NCBI RefSeq assembly: GCF_024259515.1
Contig: NZ_JANBWE010000003.1
Span: forward strand, 1-64,000
Length of the DNA stretch: 64,000 nt
From: Salirhabdus salicampi
GTDB taxonomy: Bacteria > Bacillota > Bacilli > Bacillales > Alkalibacillaceae
Reading direction: 5' to 3'
In this document: piece after piece, positions 50,984-60,136 of the stretch
Numbering within the stretch: the stretch's first letter is position 1
Layout: each line of letters begins with the position of its first letter
Position numbers and translations under genes: made by a program
The notes under the pieces: model-generated
What the model saw: the letters and a program-made list of their open reading frames with translations, nothing else
What the model was told of the DNA's origin: nothing
Databases searched by the model: none

Positions 50984-51071
50984 AAGGTTGCTAAAATAGA
51001 AATTGAACATACATTACTAAAATTAAGCTGGAACCAATAAATGAAATGAAATAAATAGAGGAGGGGATAAA

Positions 51072-51275
51072 GTGCAAAAGGAGCAATCATTCGGTTTACA
51101 TGATGTAGTAGAAATGAAAAAACAACATCCATGTGGTACAAATCGATGGAAAATTATTCGTATGGGAATGGATATACGGGTGAAATGTGAAGGATGTCAA
51201 CATAGCGTACTTATTCCAAGAAAACAATTTGAAAAAAAAGTAAAAAAGATACTTGTAAAACATGAAGGTGAGTGA
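51072..51275 (+). CDS. DUF951 family small protein (YyzM-like)
   Basis: 67-residue protein of the DUF951 family: GLHDVVEMKKQHPCGTNRW, IIRMGMDIRVKCEGCQ and LIPRKQFEKKVKKIL. The cysteines (PCG, CEGC) suggest a small metal-binding fold with nucleic-acid-binding character, but no function is known. It starts with GTG after GGAGGGGATAAA. In B. subtilis yyzM is also close to ychF (yyaF). parS site 3 follows directly. Confidence 0.85.
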   Translation: MQKEQSFGLHDVVEMKKQHPCGTNRWKIIRMGMDIRVKCEGCQHSVLIPRKQFEKKVKKILVKHEGE

Positions 51276-51287
51276 GTAAATAACTCT

Positions 51288-51303
51288 TGTTCCACGTGAA
51301 ACA
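51288..51303. promoter_or_regulatory. parS site 3
   Basis: TGTTCCACGTGAAACA, one base away from the perfect palindrome and matching the B. subtilis ParB consensus, which tolerates that position. It lies after the DUF951 gene. Confidence 0.9.
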
Positions 51304-51360
51304 AAAAGAACAACAGTATATTTCATGGAAAAATGTAAACTTTCATAAGAAATAAAGTGA

Positions 51361-51394
51361 AAAAACAAGGGGATATGTTCCTTGTTTTTCTTTG
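51361..51394 (+). terminator. Terminator after the DUF951 gene
   Basis: Stem AAAAACAAGG / CCTTGTTTTT followed by CTTT, a symmetric hairpin before the ychF promoter. Confidence 0.7.
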
Positions 51395-51402
51395 TCTCTA
51401 GC

Positions 51403-51431
51403 TTGTATTTTTTTTGGGTACTCTCTATAAT
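51403..51431 (+). promoter_or_regulatory. SigA-type promoter of ychF
   Basis: TTGTAT (51403-51408) and TATAAT (51426-51431) with exactly 17 bases between; ychF starts 46 bases later. Confidence 0.65.
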
Positions 51432-51477
51432 TGGTATGACCGAAGAGGGAAAAGGGACGGAATAAGGAGTGGAATAA

Positions 51478-52578
51478 ATGTCATTAACAGCAGGAATTGT
51501 AGGACTACCTAACGTAGGGAAATCTACATTATTTAACGCGATTACACAAGCCGGAGCAGAAGCGGCCAATTACCCGTTCGCGACAATTGATCCGAATGTA
51601 GGTATTGTAGAAGTACCTGATGAACGATTAACAGCCTTGACTGAATTAGTAAAACCGAAAAAAACAGTGCCAACTACATTTGAGTTTACCGATATTGCAG
51701 GAATTGTAAAAGGAGCAAGTAAAGGAGAAGGGTTAGGGAACCAATTTTTATCCCACATCCGCCAAGTAGATGCGATATGTCAAGTAGTGCGTTGTTTTCA
51801 TGATGAAAATATTACACACGTAGCTGGTCAAGTTGACCCAATTGATGATATTGAAACAATAAACTTAGAATTAATATTGGCTGACCTTGAAACAGTTACA
51901 AAACGTATTAGTCGTGTCGAAAAGTTAGCAAAACAAAAAGATAAGGAAGCGTTAACTGAATACGAAGTACTAGTGAGACTAAAGGAAGCGTTTGAATCTG
52001 AAAAACCAGCACGCGCCCTGGAGTACACCGAACAGGAAGAGAAACTTGTTAAACAACTGCATCTATTAACATCAAAGCCAATACTATATGTAGCAAATGT
52101 TGGAGAAGATGAAATACAAGATCCACAAAGCAATCCAAATGTACAAGCAGTCCAAGAGTACGCAAGCAACGAAGGCGCAAAGGTTATTGTAGTTTGTGCT
52201 AAGATTGAATCCGAAATTGCCGAACTTGACGGCGAAGAAAAAGAAATGTTTTTAGAAGATCTCGAGATTGAGGAGTCAGGATTAGACCAGTTAATTCGTG
52301 CTTCATACTATATGTTAGGTTTAGCTACCTTTTTCACTGCAGGAGAACAAGAGGTCAGAGCATGGACATTTAAAAAAGGAATGAAAGCTCCTCAGGCTGC
52401 TGGCATTATTCATAGTGACTTTGAACGTGGTTTTATTAGAGCTGAAACCGTATCTTATAGTGACTTAATGGAAGCAGGCTCCATGGCTGTAGCGCGAGAA
52501 AAGGGAAAAGTCCGTCTTGAAGGAAAAGATTACGTGGTGAAAGATGGAGATGTTATTCATTTCCGTTTTAACGTATAA
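51478..52578 (+). CDS. ychF: Ribosome-associated ATPase YchF (Obg-like)
   Basis: 366-residue Obg-family protein that prefers ATP over GTP and associates with ribosomes. Walker A is LPNVGKSTLFNAITQAG, the DxxG motif is FTDIAGIVKGASKGEGLGNQF in part (DIAGIVKGAS), and the family NxxE replaces NKxD (YVANVGEDE). A coiled coil and the TGS domain (TFFTAGEQEVRAWTFKKG) follow. Length is normal (B. subtilis YyaF 366). RBS AAGGAGTGGAATAA. Confidence 0.96.
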   Translation: MSLTAGIVGLPNVGKSTLFNAITQAGAEAANYPFATIDPNVGIVEVPDERLTALTELVKPKKTVPTTFEFTDIAGIVKGASKGEGLGNQFLSHIRQVDAICQVVRCFHDENITHVAGQVDPIDDIETINLELILADLETVTKRISRVEKLAKQKDKEALTEYEVLVRLKEAFESEKPARALEYTEQEEKLVKQLHLLTSKPILYVANVGEDEIQDPQSNPNVQAVQEYASNEGAKVIVVCAKIESEIAELDGEEKEMFLEDLEIEESGLDQLIRASYYMLGLATFFTAGEQEVRAWTFKKGMKAPQAAGIIHSDFERGFIRAETVSYSDLMEAGSMAVAREKGKVRLEGKDYVVKDGDVIHFRFNV

Positions 52579-52589
52579 GAAGGTTACTA

Positions 52590-52618
52590 TTGTAACTTAA
52601 GGACTACTTTGCTATAAT
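52590..52618 (+). promoter_or_regulatory. SigA-type promoter of rpsF operon
   Basis: TTGTAA (52590-52595) and TATAAT (52613-52618) 17 bases apart, directly after ychF; transcription would start just before the leader hairpins. Confidence 0.7.
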
Positions 52619-52628
52619 ATACAATTGT

Positions 52629-52675
52629 GAGTAAATACGTGAGTATTACTCCTTGCTCCTAACGGAGCCGCTAAG
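52629..52675 (+). promoter_or_regulatory. Candidate S6:S18 ribosomal protein leader
   Basis: Two hairpins lie in the rpsF leader. The first is GAGTAAATAC / GTATTACTC (52629-52651). The second, CTTGCTCC TAAC GGAGC CGCT AAG (52652-52675), has a bulge holding CCG, the trinucleotide recognised by the S6:S18 complex in its own mRNA and in 16S rRNA. This supports autogenous control of rpsF-ssb-rpsR, by comparison with known leaders of this operon. Confidence 0.6.
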
Positions 52676-52696
52676 ACCAAAAGGAGGTGAAGACGG

Positions 52697-52987
52697 ATGA
52701 AAAAGTACGAAATTATGTATATCATCCGCCCGGATTTAGAAACGGAAGCACAGAAAGCGGTAGTTGAACGTTTTAGCAACGTGCTTACAAATAACGGTGC
52801 GGAAATTACAGAAGTTAACGAACTTGGTAAGCGTAGACTTGCATACGAAATCAACGATTTCCGCGAAGGTTACTACGTACTAATCAACTTTAATGGTAAC
52901 GCAGAAGCTATTAATGAATTTGATCGCCAAGCTAAGTTTTCTGACGATGTAATTCGCCATTTAGCTGTACGTGAAGATGATCAATAA
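52697..52987 (+). CDS. rpsF: 30S ribosomal protein S6
   Basis: 96-residue ribosomal protein that binds with S18 in the platform of the small subunit. It begins [19 protein letters not shown] and includes [21 protein letters not shown], given here in part ([11 protein letters not shown]). RBS AAAGGAGGTGAAGACGG. It opens the rpsF-ssb-rpsR operon. Confidence 0.98.
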   Translation: MKKYEIMYIIRPDLETEAQKAVVERFSNVLTNNGAEITEVNELGKRRLAYEINDFREGYYVLINFNGNAEAINEFDRQAKFSDDVIRHLAVREDDQ

Positions 52988-52999
52988 GGAGTGTTTCTA

Positions 53000-53455
53000 A
53001 TGTTGAATCGTGTCGTTTTGGTAGGAAGACTGACAAAGGACCCGGATTTGCGCTATACACCTAACGGAGTAGCTGTTGCAAATTTTACGGTTGCTGTTAA
53101 CAGACCATTTTCTAACCAGCAAGGAAATCGAGAAGCTGACTTTATCAACTGTGTAGTATGGAGAAGAGCAGCTGAAAATCTAGCCAATTTTATGAAAAAA
53201 GGAAGTTTAATTGGTGTAGATGGTCGGATTCAAACGAGGAGCTTTGAAGGTCAAGAAGGCCGAAGAGTTTTTGTAACGGAAGTGGTCGCTGATACTATTC
53301 AGTTCCTAGAGTCGAAAGGCTCACCTCAAGGCGGCTCAGGTTCAACGGGAAATTCTTCTAATTACGATACTGGAAATAATAACAATCGTGATGATGATCC
53401 GTTTGCCAATAATGGTGAACCGATCGATATCTCAGATGATGACTTACCATTCTAA
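53000..53455 (+). CDS. ssb: Single-stranded DNA-binding protein
   Basis: 151-residue SSB. The OB fold covers about the first 105 residues ([38 protein letters not shown]); a glycine/asparagine-rich linker (about 110-140) leads to the acidic tip DDDLPF, which docks replication and repair proteins. Start: ATG at 53000 after AAGGAGTG. Placed between rpsF and rpsR as usual. Confidence 0.97.
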   Translation: MLNRVVLVGRLTKDPDLRYTPNGVAVANFTVAVNRPFSNQQGNREADFINCVVWRRAAENLANFMKKGSLIGVDGRIQTRSFEGQEGRRVFVTEVVADTIQFLESKGSPQGGSGSTGNSSNYDTGNNNNRDDDPFANNGEPIDISDDDLPF

Positions 53456-53480
53456 TATCAATTAAGAAGGAGGGAAGAAC

Positions 53481-53705
53481 ATGGCTCGTCGCGGACGCAA
53501 ACGTAAAAAGGTGTGTTTCTTCACAGTAAACAAGATTACGCACATCGATTATAAAGATGTAGATTTGTTGAAAAAATTTATTTCTGAGCGAGGAAAAATT
53601 CTTCCACGCCGTGTAACAGGTACTTCAGCGAAGTATCAACGTAAATTGACAAAAGCGATTAAGCGCGCTCGTCAAATGGCACTATTGCCATACGTGAGTG
53701 AATAA
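53481..53705 (+). CDS. rpsR: 30S ribosomal protein S18
   Basis: 74-residue basic protein that pairs with S6. It begins [19 protein letters not shown] and includes the core [26 protein letters not shown], cited in part ([12 protein letters not shown]). One cysteine (C12) is present; it does not make a zinc site on its own. RBS AAGGAGGGAAGAAC. Confidence 0.97.
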   Translation: MARRGRKRKKVCFFTVNKITHIDYKDVDLLKKFISERGKILPRRVTGTSAKYQRKLTKAIKRARQMALLPYVSE

Positions 53706-53717
53706 TTTTTTGGATAG

Positions 53718-53752
53718 ACGCAGTTAAGGGACAACTTTAACTGCGTTTTTTT
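53718..53752 (+). terminator. Terminator of rpsF-ssb-rpsR
   Basis: Stem ACGCAGTTAA / TTAACTGCGT with a short loop and seven T residues, just after rpsR. Confidence 0.85.
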
Positions 53753-53769
53753 ATGAGGAATGAAATGAG

Positions 53770-53803
53770 AAGGTATAGGAACTAATTCCTATACCTTTTT
53801 TTT
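53770..53803 (+). terminator. Second tandem terminator
   Basis: Stem AAGGTATAGGAA / TTCCTATACCTT followed by seven or more T residues, about 18 bases after the first. Two in a row would strongly separate the ribosomal operon from the symporter operon. Confidence 0.8.
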
Positions 53804-53919
53804 AGCTAAAAATAGTTTTTTACGCAAAATTTAGAATACTTTACCATCTAGGAATATATGAATGAATTATAGGAAGTCCGAGGGAGGTGTTGAAAGGAGT
53901 AAAATATATTTGTTTCGTT

Positions 53920-53933
53920 TGTAAGCGTTTTCG
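53920..53933. promoter_or_regulatory. cre-like site (CcpA operator) of the symporter operon
   Basis: TGTAAGCGTTTTCG matches the cre consensus TGWAANCGNTNWCA at all positions except the last (G instead of A). It lies 29-42 bases before the start of the DUF4212 gene, close to the position of the acsA cre. Confidence 0.65.
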
Positions 53934-53961
53934 TTAAAACATTAAGGAGGTGTTAAAAAGA

Positions 53962-54273
53962 ATGGTAAAAAATGAGCAGAACATTTCTGAAAAACAAAGA
54001 GAATATTGGAAGAAAAATATTCGCTTAATCATTACTTTGTTAATTATTTGGGCTTCTGTATCATTGTTTGGTGCCATTATAATGGCCAATCCGTTTAGCA
54101 ATATACCATTCTTTGGCGTTCCATTCTCTTTTTGGCTTGCACAGCAGGGGTCTATCATCGTATTTGTGTGCCTGATCTTCTTTTATGCCATTAAAATGGA
54201 TCGATTAGATGAACAGTATGATGTAAAAGAGGTTATTTTGACAGAAAAGGATAAAAAGGGGGATGAGTCATGA
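53962..54273 (+). CDS. DUF4212 symporter small subunit
   Basis: 103-residue membrane protein with two hydrophobic segments (LIITLLIIWASVSLFGAIIM and GSIIVFVCLIFFYAI). It is of the DUF4212 type encoded directly before sodium:solute symporters of the acetate-permease group. It may stabilise or regulate the symporter. The ATG at 53962 follows AAGGAGGTG; it overlaps the symporter gene by four bases (ATGA), so the two are translationally coupled. Confidence 0.85.
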   Translation: MVKNEQNISEKQREYWKKNIRLIITLLIIWASVSLFGAIIMANPFSNIPFFGVPFSFWLAQQGSIIVFVCLIFFYAIKMDRLDEQYDVKEVILTEKDKKGDES

Positions 54274-55955
54274 CGGTTGAACATATAACACTCACCCTGG
54301 TATTACTCACTTTCGCCATCTACATATACATCGGTTGGTGGTCGAAGGTAAAGGATACGAGCAACTTTTTCGTTGCAGGTAAAGAAATCCCTGCAGTGGC
54401 TAATGGTGCAGCAATTGCTGCAGACTGGATGTCAGCTGCATCCTTCATTTCCATGGCGGGGTTAATATCGTTCTTAGGTTATGATGGTACGATATATTTA
54501 ATGGGATGGACAGGCGGTTACGTATTACTCGCTCTATTATTGGCCCCTTATTTACGTAAATTTGGCCGTTATACAGTGCCAGACTTCATTGGTGACCGTT
54601 ATTATTCAAATGGTGCTAGGGCGGTAGCAGCAATTGCTACATTGTTTATCTCTTTGACATATGTTGCAGGACAAATGCGAGGGGTAGGAATTGTCTTTAG
54701 TCGTTATCTACAAGTAGAAATTACCATTGGTGTATTAATTGGTATGACGATTGTAGCATTTTTCGCCGTTTTGGGTGGTATGAAAGGAATTACGTGGACA
54801 CAGGTAGTTCAGTACTTTGTACTAATTATCGCCTTCATAATACCAGCAGTAGCTATCTCATTAAAACTTACTGGTATTCCTGTTCCGCAATTAGGATTAA
54901 CCTTCTCAAGTCTAGCAAAAGACTTAAGTCATCTTCAAATTGAGTTAGGAATGAATGAGTATTTAGCTCCATTTCAAAATCTATCAGCTTTAAACGTCTT
55001 TGCGGTAACTCTGGCATTAATGATTGGTACTGCAGGTCTTCCTCACGTTATTATTCGCTTCTACACAGTTAAAGATGTACGTTCTGCACGTTGGTCAGCT
55101 GGATGGGCGATCATCTTCATTGCATTACTGTATACAACAGCTCCTGCTATCGGTGTCTTCGCAAAATACAATTTAATTAATAGCTTTAACAACGAACCTG
55201 TTGAGGAAGTGCGGGACATTAGCTGGGTAAGTAAATGGGAAGAAACCGGCTTACTCCAACTTGATGATAAGAACGGTGACGGTTTGTTGACCTTCTCTGG
55301 AGATGATACAAACGAAGTTATTATTGATCGTGATATTATCGTTCTTTCAACACCTGAAGTTGCAGAGTTGTCACCATTTATTATTGCACTGGTAGCCGCC
55401 GGAGGGCTAGCAGCCGCACTATCAACCGCCTCAGGCCTATTATTAGCGATGTCTAGTGCAGTGTCTCACGATTTATATTATCGAATAATTAAACCAACTG
55501 CCTCAGAGAAACAACGTTTAGCCTTTGGAAGATGGATGATTTTCCTAGCCGTTATCGTTGCGGGTTACTTCGGTATGAATCCACCAGGCTTCGTTGGAGA
55601 GGTTGTGGCCTTTGCATTCGGAATTGCAGCAGCAAGCTTGTTCCCGGCTATTTTCCTTGGTATCTTTGATAAACGGATGAACCGTGAGGGTGCAATCTGG
55701 GGTATTCTCTCTGGCCTATCCTTTACGGTAATGATGATATTACTAATGCGTTCTTCACAAATATTTGGAACAGAAACACAAGTTATGGAGTCATTCCTCG
55801 GCATAAATGCACAAGGTATTGGGGCTGTTGGAGCGGTTATAAACTTTGCTGTCTCCTTTATCGTATCTCGATCTACTAAAGCTCCACCAGAAGAAATTTC
55901 TCAAATGGTAGAAGAGATTCGAGTTCCAAAAGTATCAGAAGAAAAATCAGAATAA
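54270..55955 (+). CDS. Sodium:solute symporter, acetate-permease type
   Basis: 561-residue transporter with about 13 hydrophobic segments in the SSS/LeuT fold, closest in pattern to the acetate or monocarboxylate symporters paired with DUF4212 proteins. Conserved parts: FVAGKEIPAVANGAAIAADWMSAASFIS in part (IAADWMSAASFIS), TAPAIGVFAKYNL and LSTASGLLLAMSSAVSHDLYY in part (STASGLLLAMSSAVSHDLY). A loop around residues 310-355 contains DDKNGDGLLTF, an EF-hand-like calcium loop. Substrate by inference is acetate or a short organic acid; the shared cre with acsA supports that. Confidence 0.85.
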   Translation: MTVEHITLTLVLLTFAIYIYIGWWSKVKDTSNFFVAGKEIPAVANGAAIAADWMSAASFISMAGLISFLGYDGTIYLMGWTGGYVLLALLLAPYLRKFGRYTVPDFIGDRYYSNGARAVAAIATLFISLTYVAGQMRGVGIVFSRYLQVEITIGVLIGMTIVAFFAVLGGMKGITWTQVVQYFVLIIAFIIPAVAISLKLTGIPVPQLGLTFSSLAKDLSHLQIELGMNEYLAPFQNLSALNVFAVTLALMIGTAGLPHVIIRFYTVKDVRSARWSAGWAIIFIALLYTTAPAIGVFAKYNLINSFNNEPVEEVRDISWVSKWEETGLLQLDDKNGDGLLTFSGDDTNEVIIDRDIIVLSTPEVAELSPFIIALVAAGGLAAALSTASGLLLAMSSAVSHDLYYRIIKPTASEKQRLAFGRWMIFLAVIVAGYFGMNPPGFVGEVVAFAFGIAAASLFPAIFLGIFDKRMNREGAIWGILSGLSFTVMMILLMRSSQIFGTETQVMESFLGINAQGIGAVGAVINFAVSFIVSRSTKAPPEEISQMVEEIRVPKVSEEKSE

Positions 55956-55956
55956 A

Positions 55957-55992
55957 AGGGAAAAGGGGCCTCCATATGGAGGTTCCCTTTTT
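55957..55992 (+). terminator. Hairpin after the symporter gene
   Basis: Stem GGCCTCC / GGAGGTT extended by AAAGGG / CCCTTTT with T residues, located between the symporter and the next membrane gene. It could attenuate rather than fully stop transcription. Confidence 0.6.
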
Positions 55993-56018
55993 CAAAAAAG
56001 GAAAGGGGGAAATAAAAG

Positions 56019-56447
56019 ATGGTAGCAACAATATTATTTGCAATTGTCACACTTGCTTTATATGTTGTTCATCCTTATTTAAATTTGCTTGTGATACGAA
56101 AGGTCTTTGGAATTGCCCTCTTCTTGGAATTATTTTATCTTATTGGTGCGTATATGGCTGAATGGCCTTTTCCTACACCAGCAATTATTATGCAAATCCT
56201 TACAGTCGTAAGCTTAGGAGTAGCATTAGGAGTTATATTTTCAAAGATATGGCCACTTCCAATTAAAAAGGGAATTGAACGGATTATAAGGACATTCCTA
56301 CTCGTAATTCCGGCATTAGGAATAGGTGTTGGATTACAAATTCTTTTACAGGGGCAATCGGCCACACAGGCCATATATTTAATGTTTGCATTGTCTGCTT
56401 GGTTAGGATCAGGACATTTTGTGAAAAGACAGGAACAGTCAACATAA
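56019..56447 (+). CDS. Unknown small membrane protein
   Basis: 142 residues with four or five hydrophobic segments (for example MVATILFAIVTLALYVVH, IIMQILTVVSLGVALGVIF, TFLLVIPALGIGVGLQILL). I do not recognise the family. It follows the symporter by 63 bases with an excellent ribosome site (GGAAAGGGGGAAATAAAAG) and may belong to that operon if the hairpin between them is read through. No signal peptide beyond the first membrane segment is evident. Confidence 0.65.
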   Translation: MVATILFAIVTLALYVVHPYLNLLVIRKVFGIALFLELFYLIGAYMAEWPFPTPAIIMQILTVVSLGVALGVIFSKIWPLPIKKGIERIIRTFLLVIPALGIGVGLQILLQGQSATQAIYLMFALSAWLGSGHFVKRQEQST

Positions 56448-56475
56448 TACTTAGTGGAATAGTGATTTCATAAAG

Positions 56476-56514
56476 GAAATGGTGTAGATCAAAATCTATA
56501 TCATTTCTTTTTTC
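56476..56514 (+). terminator. Terminator before yybS
   Basis: Stem GAAATGGTGTAGAT / ATCTATATCATTTC (two imperfections) followed by six T residues, after the unknown membrane gene. Confidence 0.6.
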
Positions 56515-56721
56515 ATTTCAACAAGATGATATACTATTCGGAAATGTAATATAGAGTAAAAAACTAGGAAATAATGAATTCATTGTTAAGATGTTGTTTG
56601 TTCATACATTGTTTTTTCGTGGTATGATGGAGGATATATGTAATTGCACATACTTTTTTACAGAAACTATGTCCACTGTTAAAATAACAACTGTGGAATG
56701 AATGTTTAACGAGGTGCCGTA

Positions 56722-57666
56722 ATGAAGAATTTAACAGCTTTAACTGAAGGAGCTTTATTTGTTGGCACATATTTAGTGATGTTGTTAATCACTTTATTAG
56801 TGCCGTTAGTAGAAGTTTTCACGTTATTTTTATTGCCGATTCCATTTTTAATTTATACGAGTCGAAACGGTTTAAAGCAAGCATTAATCATGTTTGTAGC
56901 GGTCATAATTGTTGCGTCTTTACTGACATCAATTTTCACCATTCCGTTAGTTTTATTAACAGGAATAGGCGGTTTAACAATAGGCTTTGCTTTATACCAA
57001 AAGAAATCACCATATGAAGTTTGGGCAAAAGGATCCCTAGCTTTTGCCTTAGGATTTGTCCTTCTTTTTCTAATCACACAATGGTTCTTTCAAATCAATT
57101 GGACTGAAGAAATGAACACATTAATTGAAACATCTGTATCCAATACGGAACAAATTATCGGTGATATAGGAGGAACTTCGGAAGATACAATAACCCAATT
57201 AGAAGAACAGATGAAACAAATACCGTACTTAATTCCCACTATATTAGGGATTGTTGGTGTTATCTATTCCTTTATTACAATATGGATTGGATTCAAAATA
57301 CTTAATCGTATCGACAACCAATCTTATGCTTTTCCACCATTTCGCGAGTTTCAAATTCCCGTTCCAGTATTTTGGTATTATATGATTGCCCTAGTATTAA
57401 TGTGGATATATCCTGAATCCGGAAATTATATAAACCAGGCAGCGGTAAATGTGTATATCTTCACAGGTATGTTTTTAGCATTGCACGGTTTGTCTTTCAT
57501 CTTTTATTACGTACATTATAAAAAGTGGTCAAAAACGGTCCCTATTATTACAATTGTTGGGGTCGTACTTTTCCCATTATTGGTTCTTTATCCAATCAGG
57601 ATTTTAGGTATAATTGATATAGCATTCAACCTTAGAAAACGTTTAAGTGAAAAAGATTCTGCTTAA
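56722..57666 (+). CDS. yybS: DUF2232 membrane protein YybS
   Basis: 314-residue multispanning membrane protein (about eight segments) of the YybS/DUF2232 family, function unknown. It opens MKNLTALTEGALFVGTYLVMLL and includes SYAFPPFREFQIPVPVFWYY and YPIRILGIIDIAFNLRKRL, all family marks. It lies just before gdpP and rplI, the conserved order in Firmicutes. A weak ribosome site (ACGAGGTGCC) precedes the ATG. Confidence 0.88.
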   Translation: MKNLTALTEGALFVGTYLVMLLITLLVPLVEVFTLFLLPIPFLIYTSRNGLKQALIMFVAVIIVASLLTSIFTIPLVLLTGIGGLTIGFALYQKKSPYEVWAKGSLAFALGFVLLFLITQWFFQINWTEEMNTLIETSVSNTEQIIGDIGGTSEDTITQLEEQMKQIPYLIPTILGIVGVIYSFITIWIGFKILNRIDNQSYAFPPFREFQIPVPVFWYYMIALVLMWIYPESGNYINQAAVNVYIFTGMFLALHGLSFIFYYVHYKKWSKTVPIITIVGVVLFPLLVLYPIRILGIIDIAFNLRKRLSEKDSA

Positions 57667-57696
57667 CGTTGGAACCATGGTTAGGAGCTGACATTC

Positions 57697-59670
57697 ATGT
57701 CGAATTTTTTAAAAAAGGTAACCTTTAGCAGTCACATTTTAACTGTATATGGGTTAGCGATTATTTTATTAGCTTTTGTTACTTACTATCAATGGGTATT
57801 CGGAGCTATCTTTGCCGTTTTATTAATTGGGTCCGTATACTACAGTGTGAAAAAAGAAAAGCATTTACAAAATATAGCTGAAGAATATATATCTACACTT
57901 TCTTACCGGGTAAAAAAGGTGGGAGAGGAAGCATTATTAGAAATGCCGATCGGAATCGTGCTTTATAGTGATGATTTTGAAATAGAATGGGCCAATCCTT
58001 ATATGAACGATTTTGTTGAGGAAGAAACATTAGTAGGTCATGAATTAAATCAGATATCTAATGAACTTATTACTGCTTTAAAAGACGAAAAAGAAAGCAC
58101 GTGGTTTCAATACGGTGAAAAAACATTTGAAACCATTATTAAAAAAGATGAACGTTTACTCTATATCTTTGACCGTACTGAACAAAAGGAAATTGAAAAT
58201 TTATATATCAACGAACAAACAGTACTGGCGATTATCTTTTTAGATAACTATGAAGATGTTACACAGGCAATGGACGATACGGTAAAAAGTCATTTAAACT
58301 CAAGAATGACTGCTTTACTAAATAAATGGTCAAATGAACATGGGATTTATTTAAAACGTATTTCTCAAGAACGCTTTATCGGTATCATGAATAATGAAAT
58401 TTTAACAGAATTAGAACAAACGAAATTTGAAATATTAGATGAAGTCCGAGAGCTTACTTCCGATAAAAATGTTCCTTTGACATTAAGTATCGGAGTTGGA
58501 AAGGGGACTTCTGTTCTACCTGACTTAGGAGAATTGTCACAGTCCAGTTTAGATTTAGCGTTAGGTAGAGGCGGTGATCAAGTCGCCATTAAGGATGAAC
58601 AAGGTAAAGTGAAATTTTATGGTGGAAAAACGAATCCAATGGAAAAACGAACTAGAGTCCGAGCACGGGTAATCTCTCACGCGTTGAAAGAATTGACGAA
58701 GGAAAGTGACAAAGTGTTAATTATGGGCCATAAAAACCCAGATATGGACTCAATTGGTGCCGCCATAGGGATTTTAAAAGTAGCACAAGCCAATGATAAA
58801 GAAGGGTATATTATATATGACCCTGATGGTTTTAATGCAGGTGTGCAACGTCTAATGGACGTAATCTACGAAAATGAATCTTTAGCAAAGTGGTTTATTA
58901 CGCCAGAGGAAGCATTGGATATTGTGACAAAAGACACGTTACTCGTTGTAGTAGACACACATAAACCATCACTCGTTATTGAAGAACGACTGTTACCTCG
59001 AACAGAACATGTTGTAGTCATTGATCACCACCGTCGTGCAGAAGAGTTTATTGAAGATCCAACATTAGTTTATATGGAGCCTTACGCATCATCCACTGCA
59101 GAACTGGTTACAGAGTTATTAGAATACCAACCGTCTACTTTAAAACTAAACATGCTAGAAGCTACAACCTTATTAGCTGGTATTATTGTAGACACGAAGC
59201 ATTTCACTTTACGAACAGGTTCAAGAACGTTTGATGCAGCCTCATATTTACGATCAAAAGGTGCTGATACGATATTAGTACAAAAGATTCTAAAAGAGGA
59301 CATCGACGTTTATATACAACGAAGTAAGTTAATTGAAGGGGCCTATATTTACAAACAAGGTGTAGCGATTGCCAAAGCCAACGAAGGAGAACGTTACGGA
59401 CCTATTTTGATAGCACAAGCAGCCGATACATTGCTAACAATGAGTGGTGTAAAAGCTTCGTTCGTAATATCGGAGCGGGAAGACGAGAAAATTGGTGTAA
59501 GTGCACGTTCATTGGGTGACATTAATGTCCAAGTGATCATGGAGAAAATGCATGGCGGTGGACATCTAACAAACGCAGCTACACAAGTAAGCGAAGCATC
59601 CATTAATGAAGTAGAACAACAATTAAAGGAAATTGTTGATGAATACTTTGAAGGGAGAGAAGACGAATGA
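57697..59670 (+). CDS. gdpP: Cyclic-di-AMP phosphodiesterase GdpP
   Basis: 657-residue membrane enzyme that degrades c-di-AMP and so affects potassium balance, wall stress and beta-lactam tolerance. Two hydrophobic segments (about 12-48) are followed by a degenerate PAS domain, a degenerate GGDEF domain (about 175-300), and the DHH/DHHA1 catalytic part: [22 protein letters not shown], the DHH motif in [13 protein letters not shown], and [11 protein letters not shown]. All metal residues look present. It overlaps rplI by four bases. Confidence 0.96.
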   Translation: MSNFLKKVTFSSHILTVYGLAIILLAFVTYYQWVFGAIFAVLLIGSVYYSVKKEKHLQNIAEEYISTLSYRVKKVGEEALLEMPIGIVLYSDDFEIEWANPYMNDFVEEETLVGHELNQISNELITALKDEKESTWFQYGEKTFETIIKKDERLLYIFDRTEQKEIENLYINEQTVLAIIFLDNYEDVTQAMDDTVKSHLNSRMTALLNKWSNEHGIYLKRISQERFIGIMNNEILTELEQTKFEILDEVRELTSDKNVPLTLSIGVGKGTSVLPDLGELSQSSLDLALGRGGDQVAIKDEQGKVKFYGGKTNPMEKRTRVRARVISHALKELTKESDKVLIMGHKNPDMDSIGAAIGILKVAQANDKEGYIIYDPDGFNAGVQRLMDVIYENESLAKWFITPEEALDIVTKDTLLVVVDTHKPSLVIEERLLPRTEHVVVIDHHRRAEEFIEDPTLVYMEPYASSTAELVTELLEYQPSTLKLNMLEATTLLAGIIVDTKHFTLRTGSRTFDAASYLRSKGADTILVQKILKEDIDVYIQRSKLIEGAYIYKQGVAIAKANEGERYGPILIAQAADTLLTMSGVKASFVISEREDEKIGVSARSLGDINVQVIMEKMHGGGHLTNAATQVSEASINEVEQQLKEIVDEYFEGREDE

Positions 59671-60113
59671 AAGTAATTTTTAAAGCAGATGTAAAAGGAA
59701 AAGGCAAAAAGGGTGAAGTGAAAAACGTTTCTGAAGGTTACGCGAGAAACTATCTGTTAAAGAACAATCTTGCTGTTGAAGCTACGAAAGCAAATTTGAA
59801 AGCTTTGGAACAAACAAAGAAAAAAGAACAACAGCTAAAAGAAGAAGAATTAGATGAGGCAAAACAATTAAAAGATACACTTGCTAATTTAACTGTAGAG
59901 ATTGCTGCGAAATCAGGAGAAGGCGGACGTTTATTTGGCTCGGTAACAAGTAAGCAAATTGCTGAAGTGTTAAAGAAAAAGCATAACATTTCAATTGACA
60001 AACGGAAAATTGAGTTAGACCAACCGATTCGTGCTTTAGGATACACAGATGTACCCGTAAAATTACATCCGGATGTAACAGGTACAATTAAAGTACACAT
60101 CAAAGAAAAATAA
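59667..60113 (+). CDS. rplI: 50S ribosomal protein L9
   Basis: 148-residue two-domain ribosomal protein. The N-terminal part [31 protein letters not shown] is typical (quoted in part as [14 protein letters not shown]), a long helix (about 40-75) follows, and the C-terminal domain ends [16 protein letters not shown]. The ATG overlaps the gdpP stop (ATGA) with RBS GAAGGGAGAGAAG, suggesting coupling to the c-di-AMP enzyme as in relatives. Confidence 0.97.
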   Translation: MKVIFKADVKGKGKKGEVKNVSEGYARNYLLKNNLAVEATKANLKALEQTKKKEQQLKEEELDEAKQLKDTLANLTVEIAAKSGEGGRLFGSVTSKQIAEVLKKKHNISIDKRKIELDQPIRALGYTDVPVKLHPDVTGTIKVHIKEK

Positions 60114-60136
60114 AGACATGATAGGAGGAACCGGAA

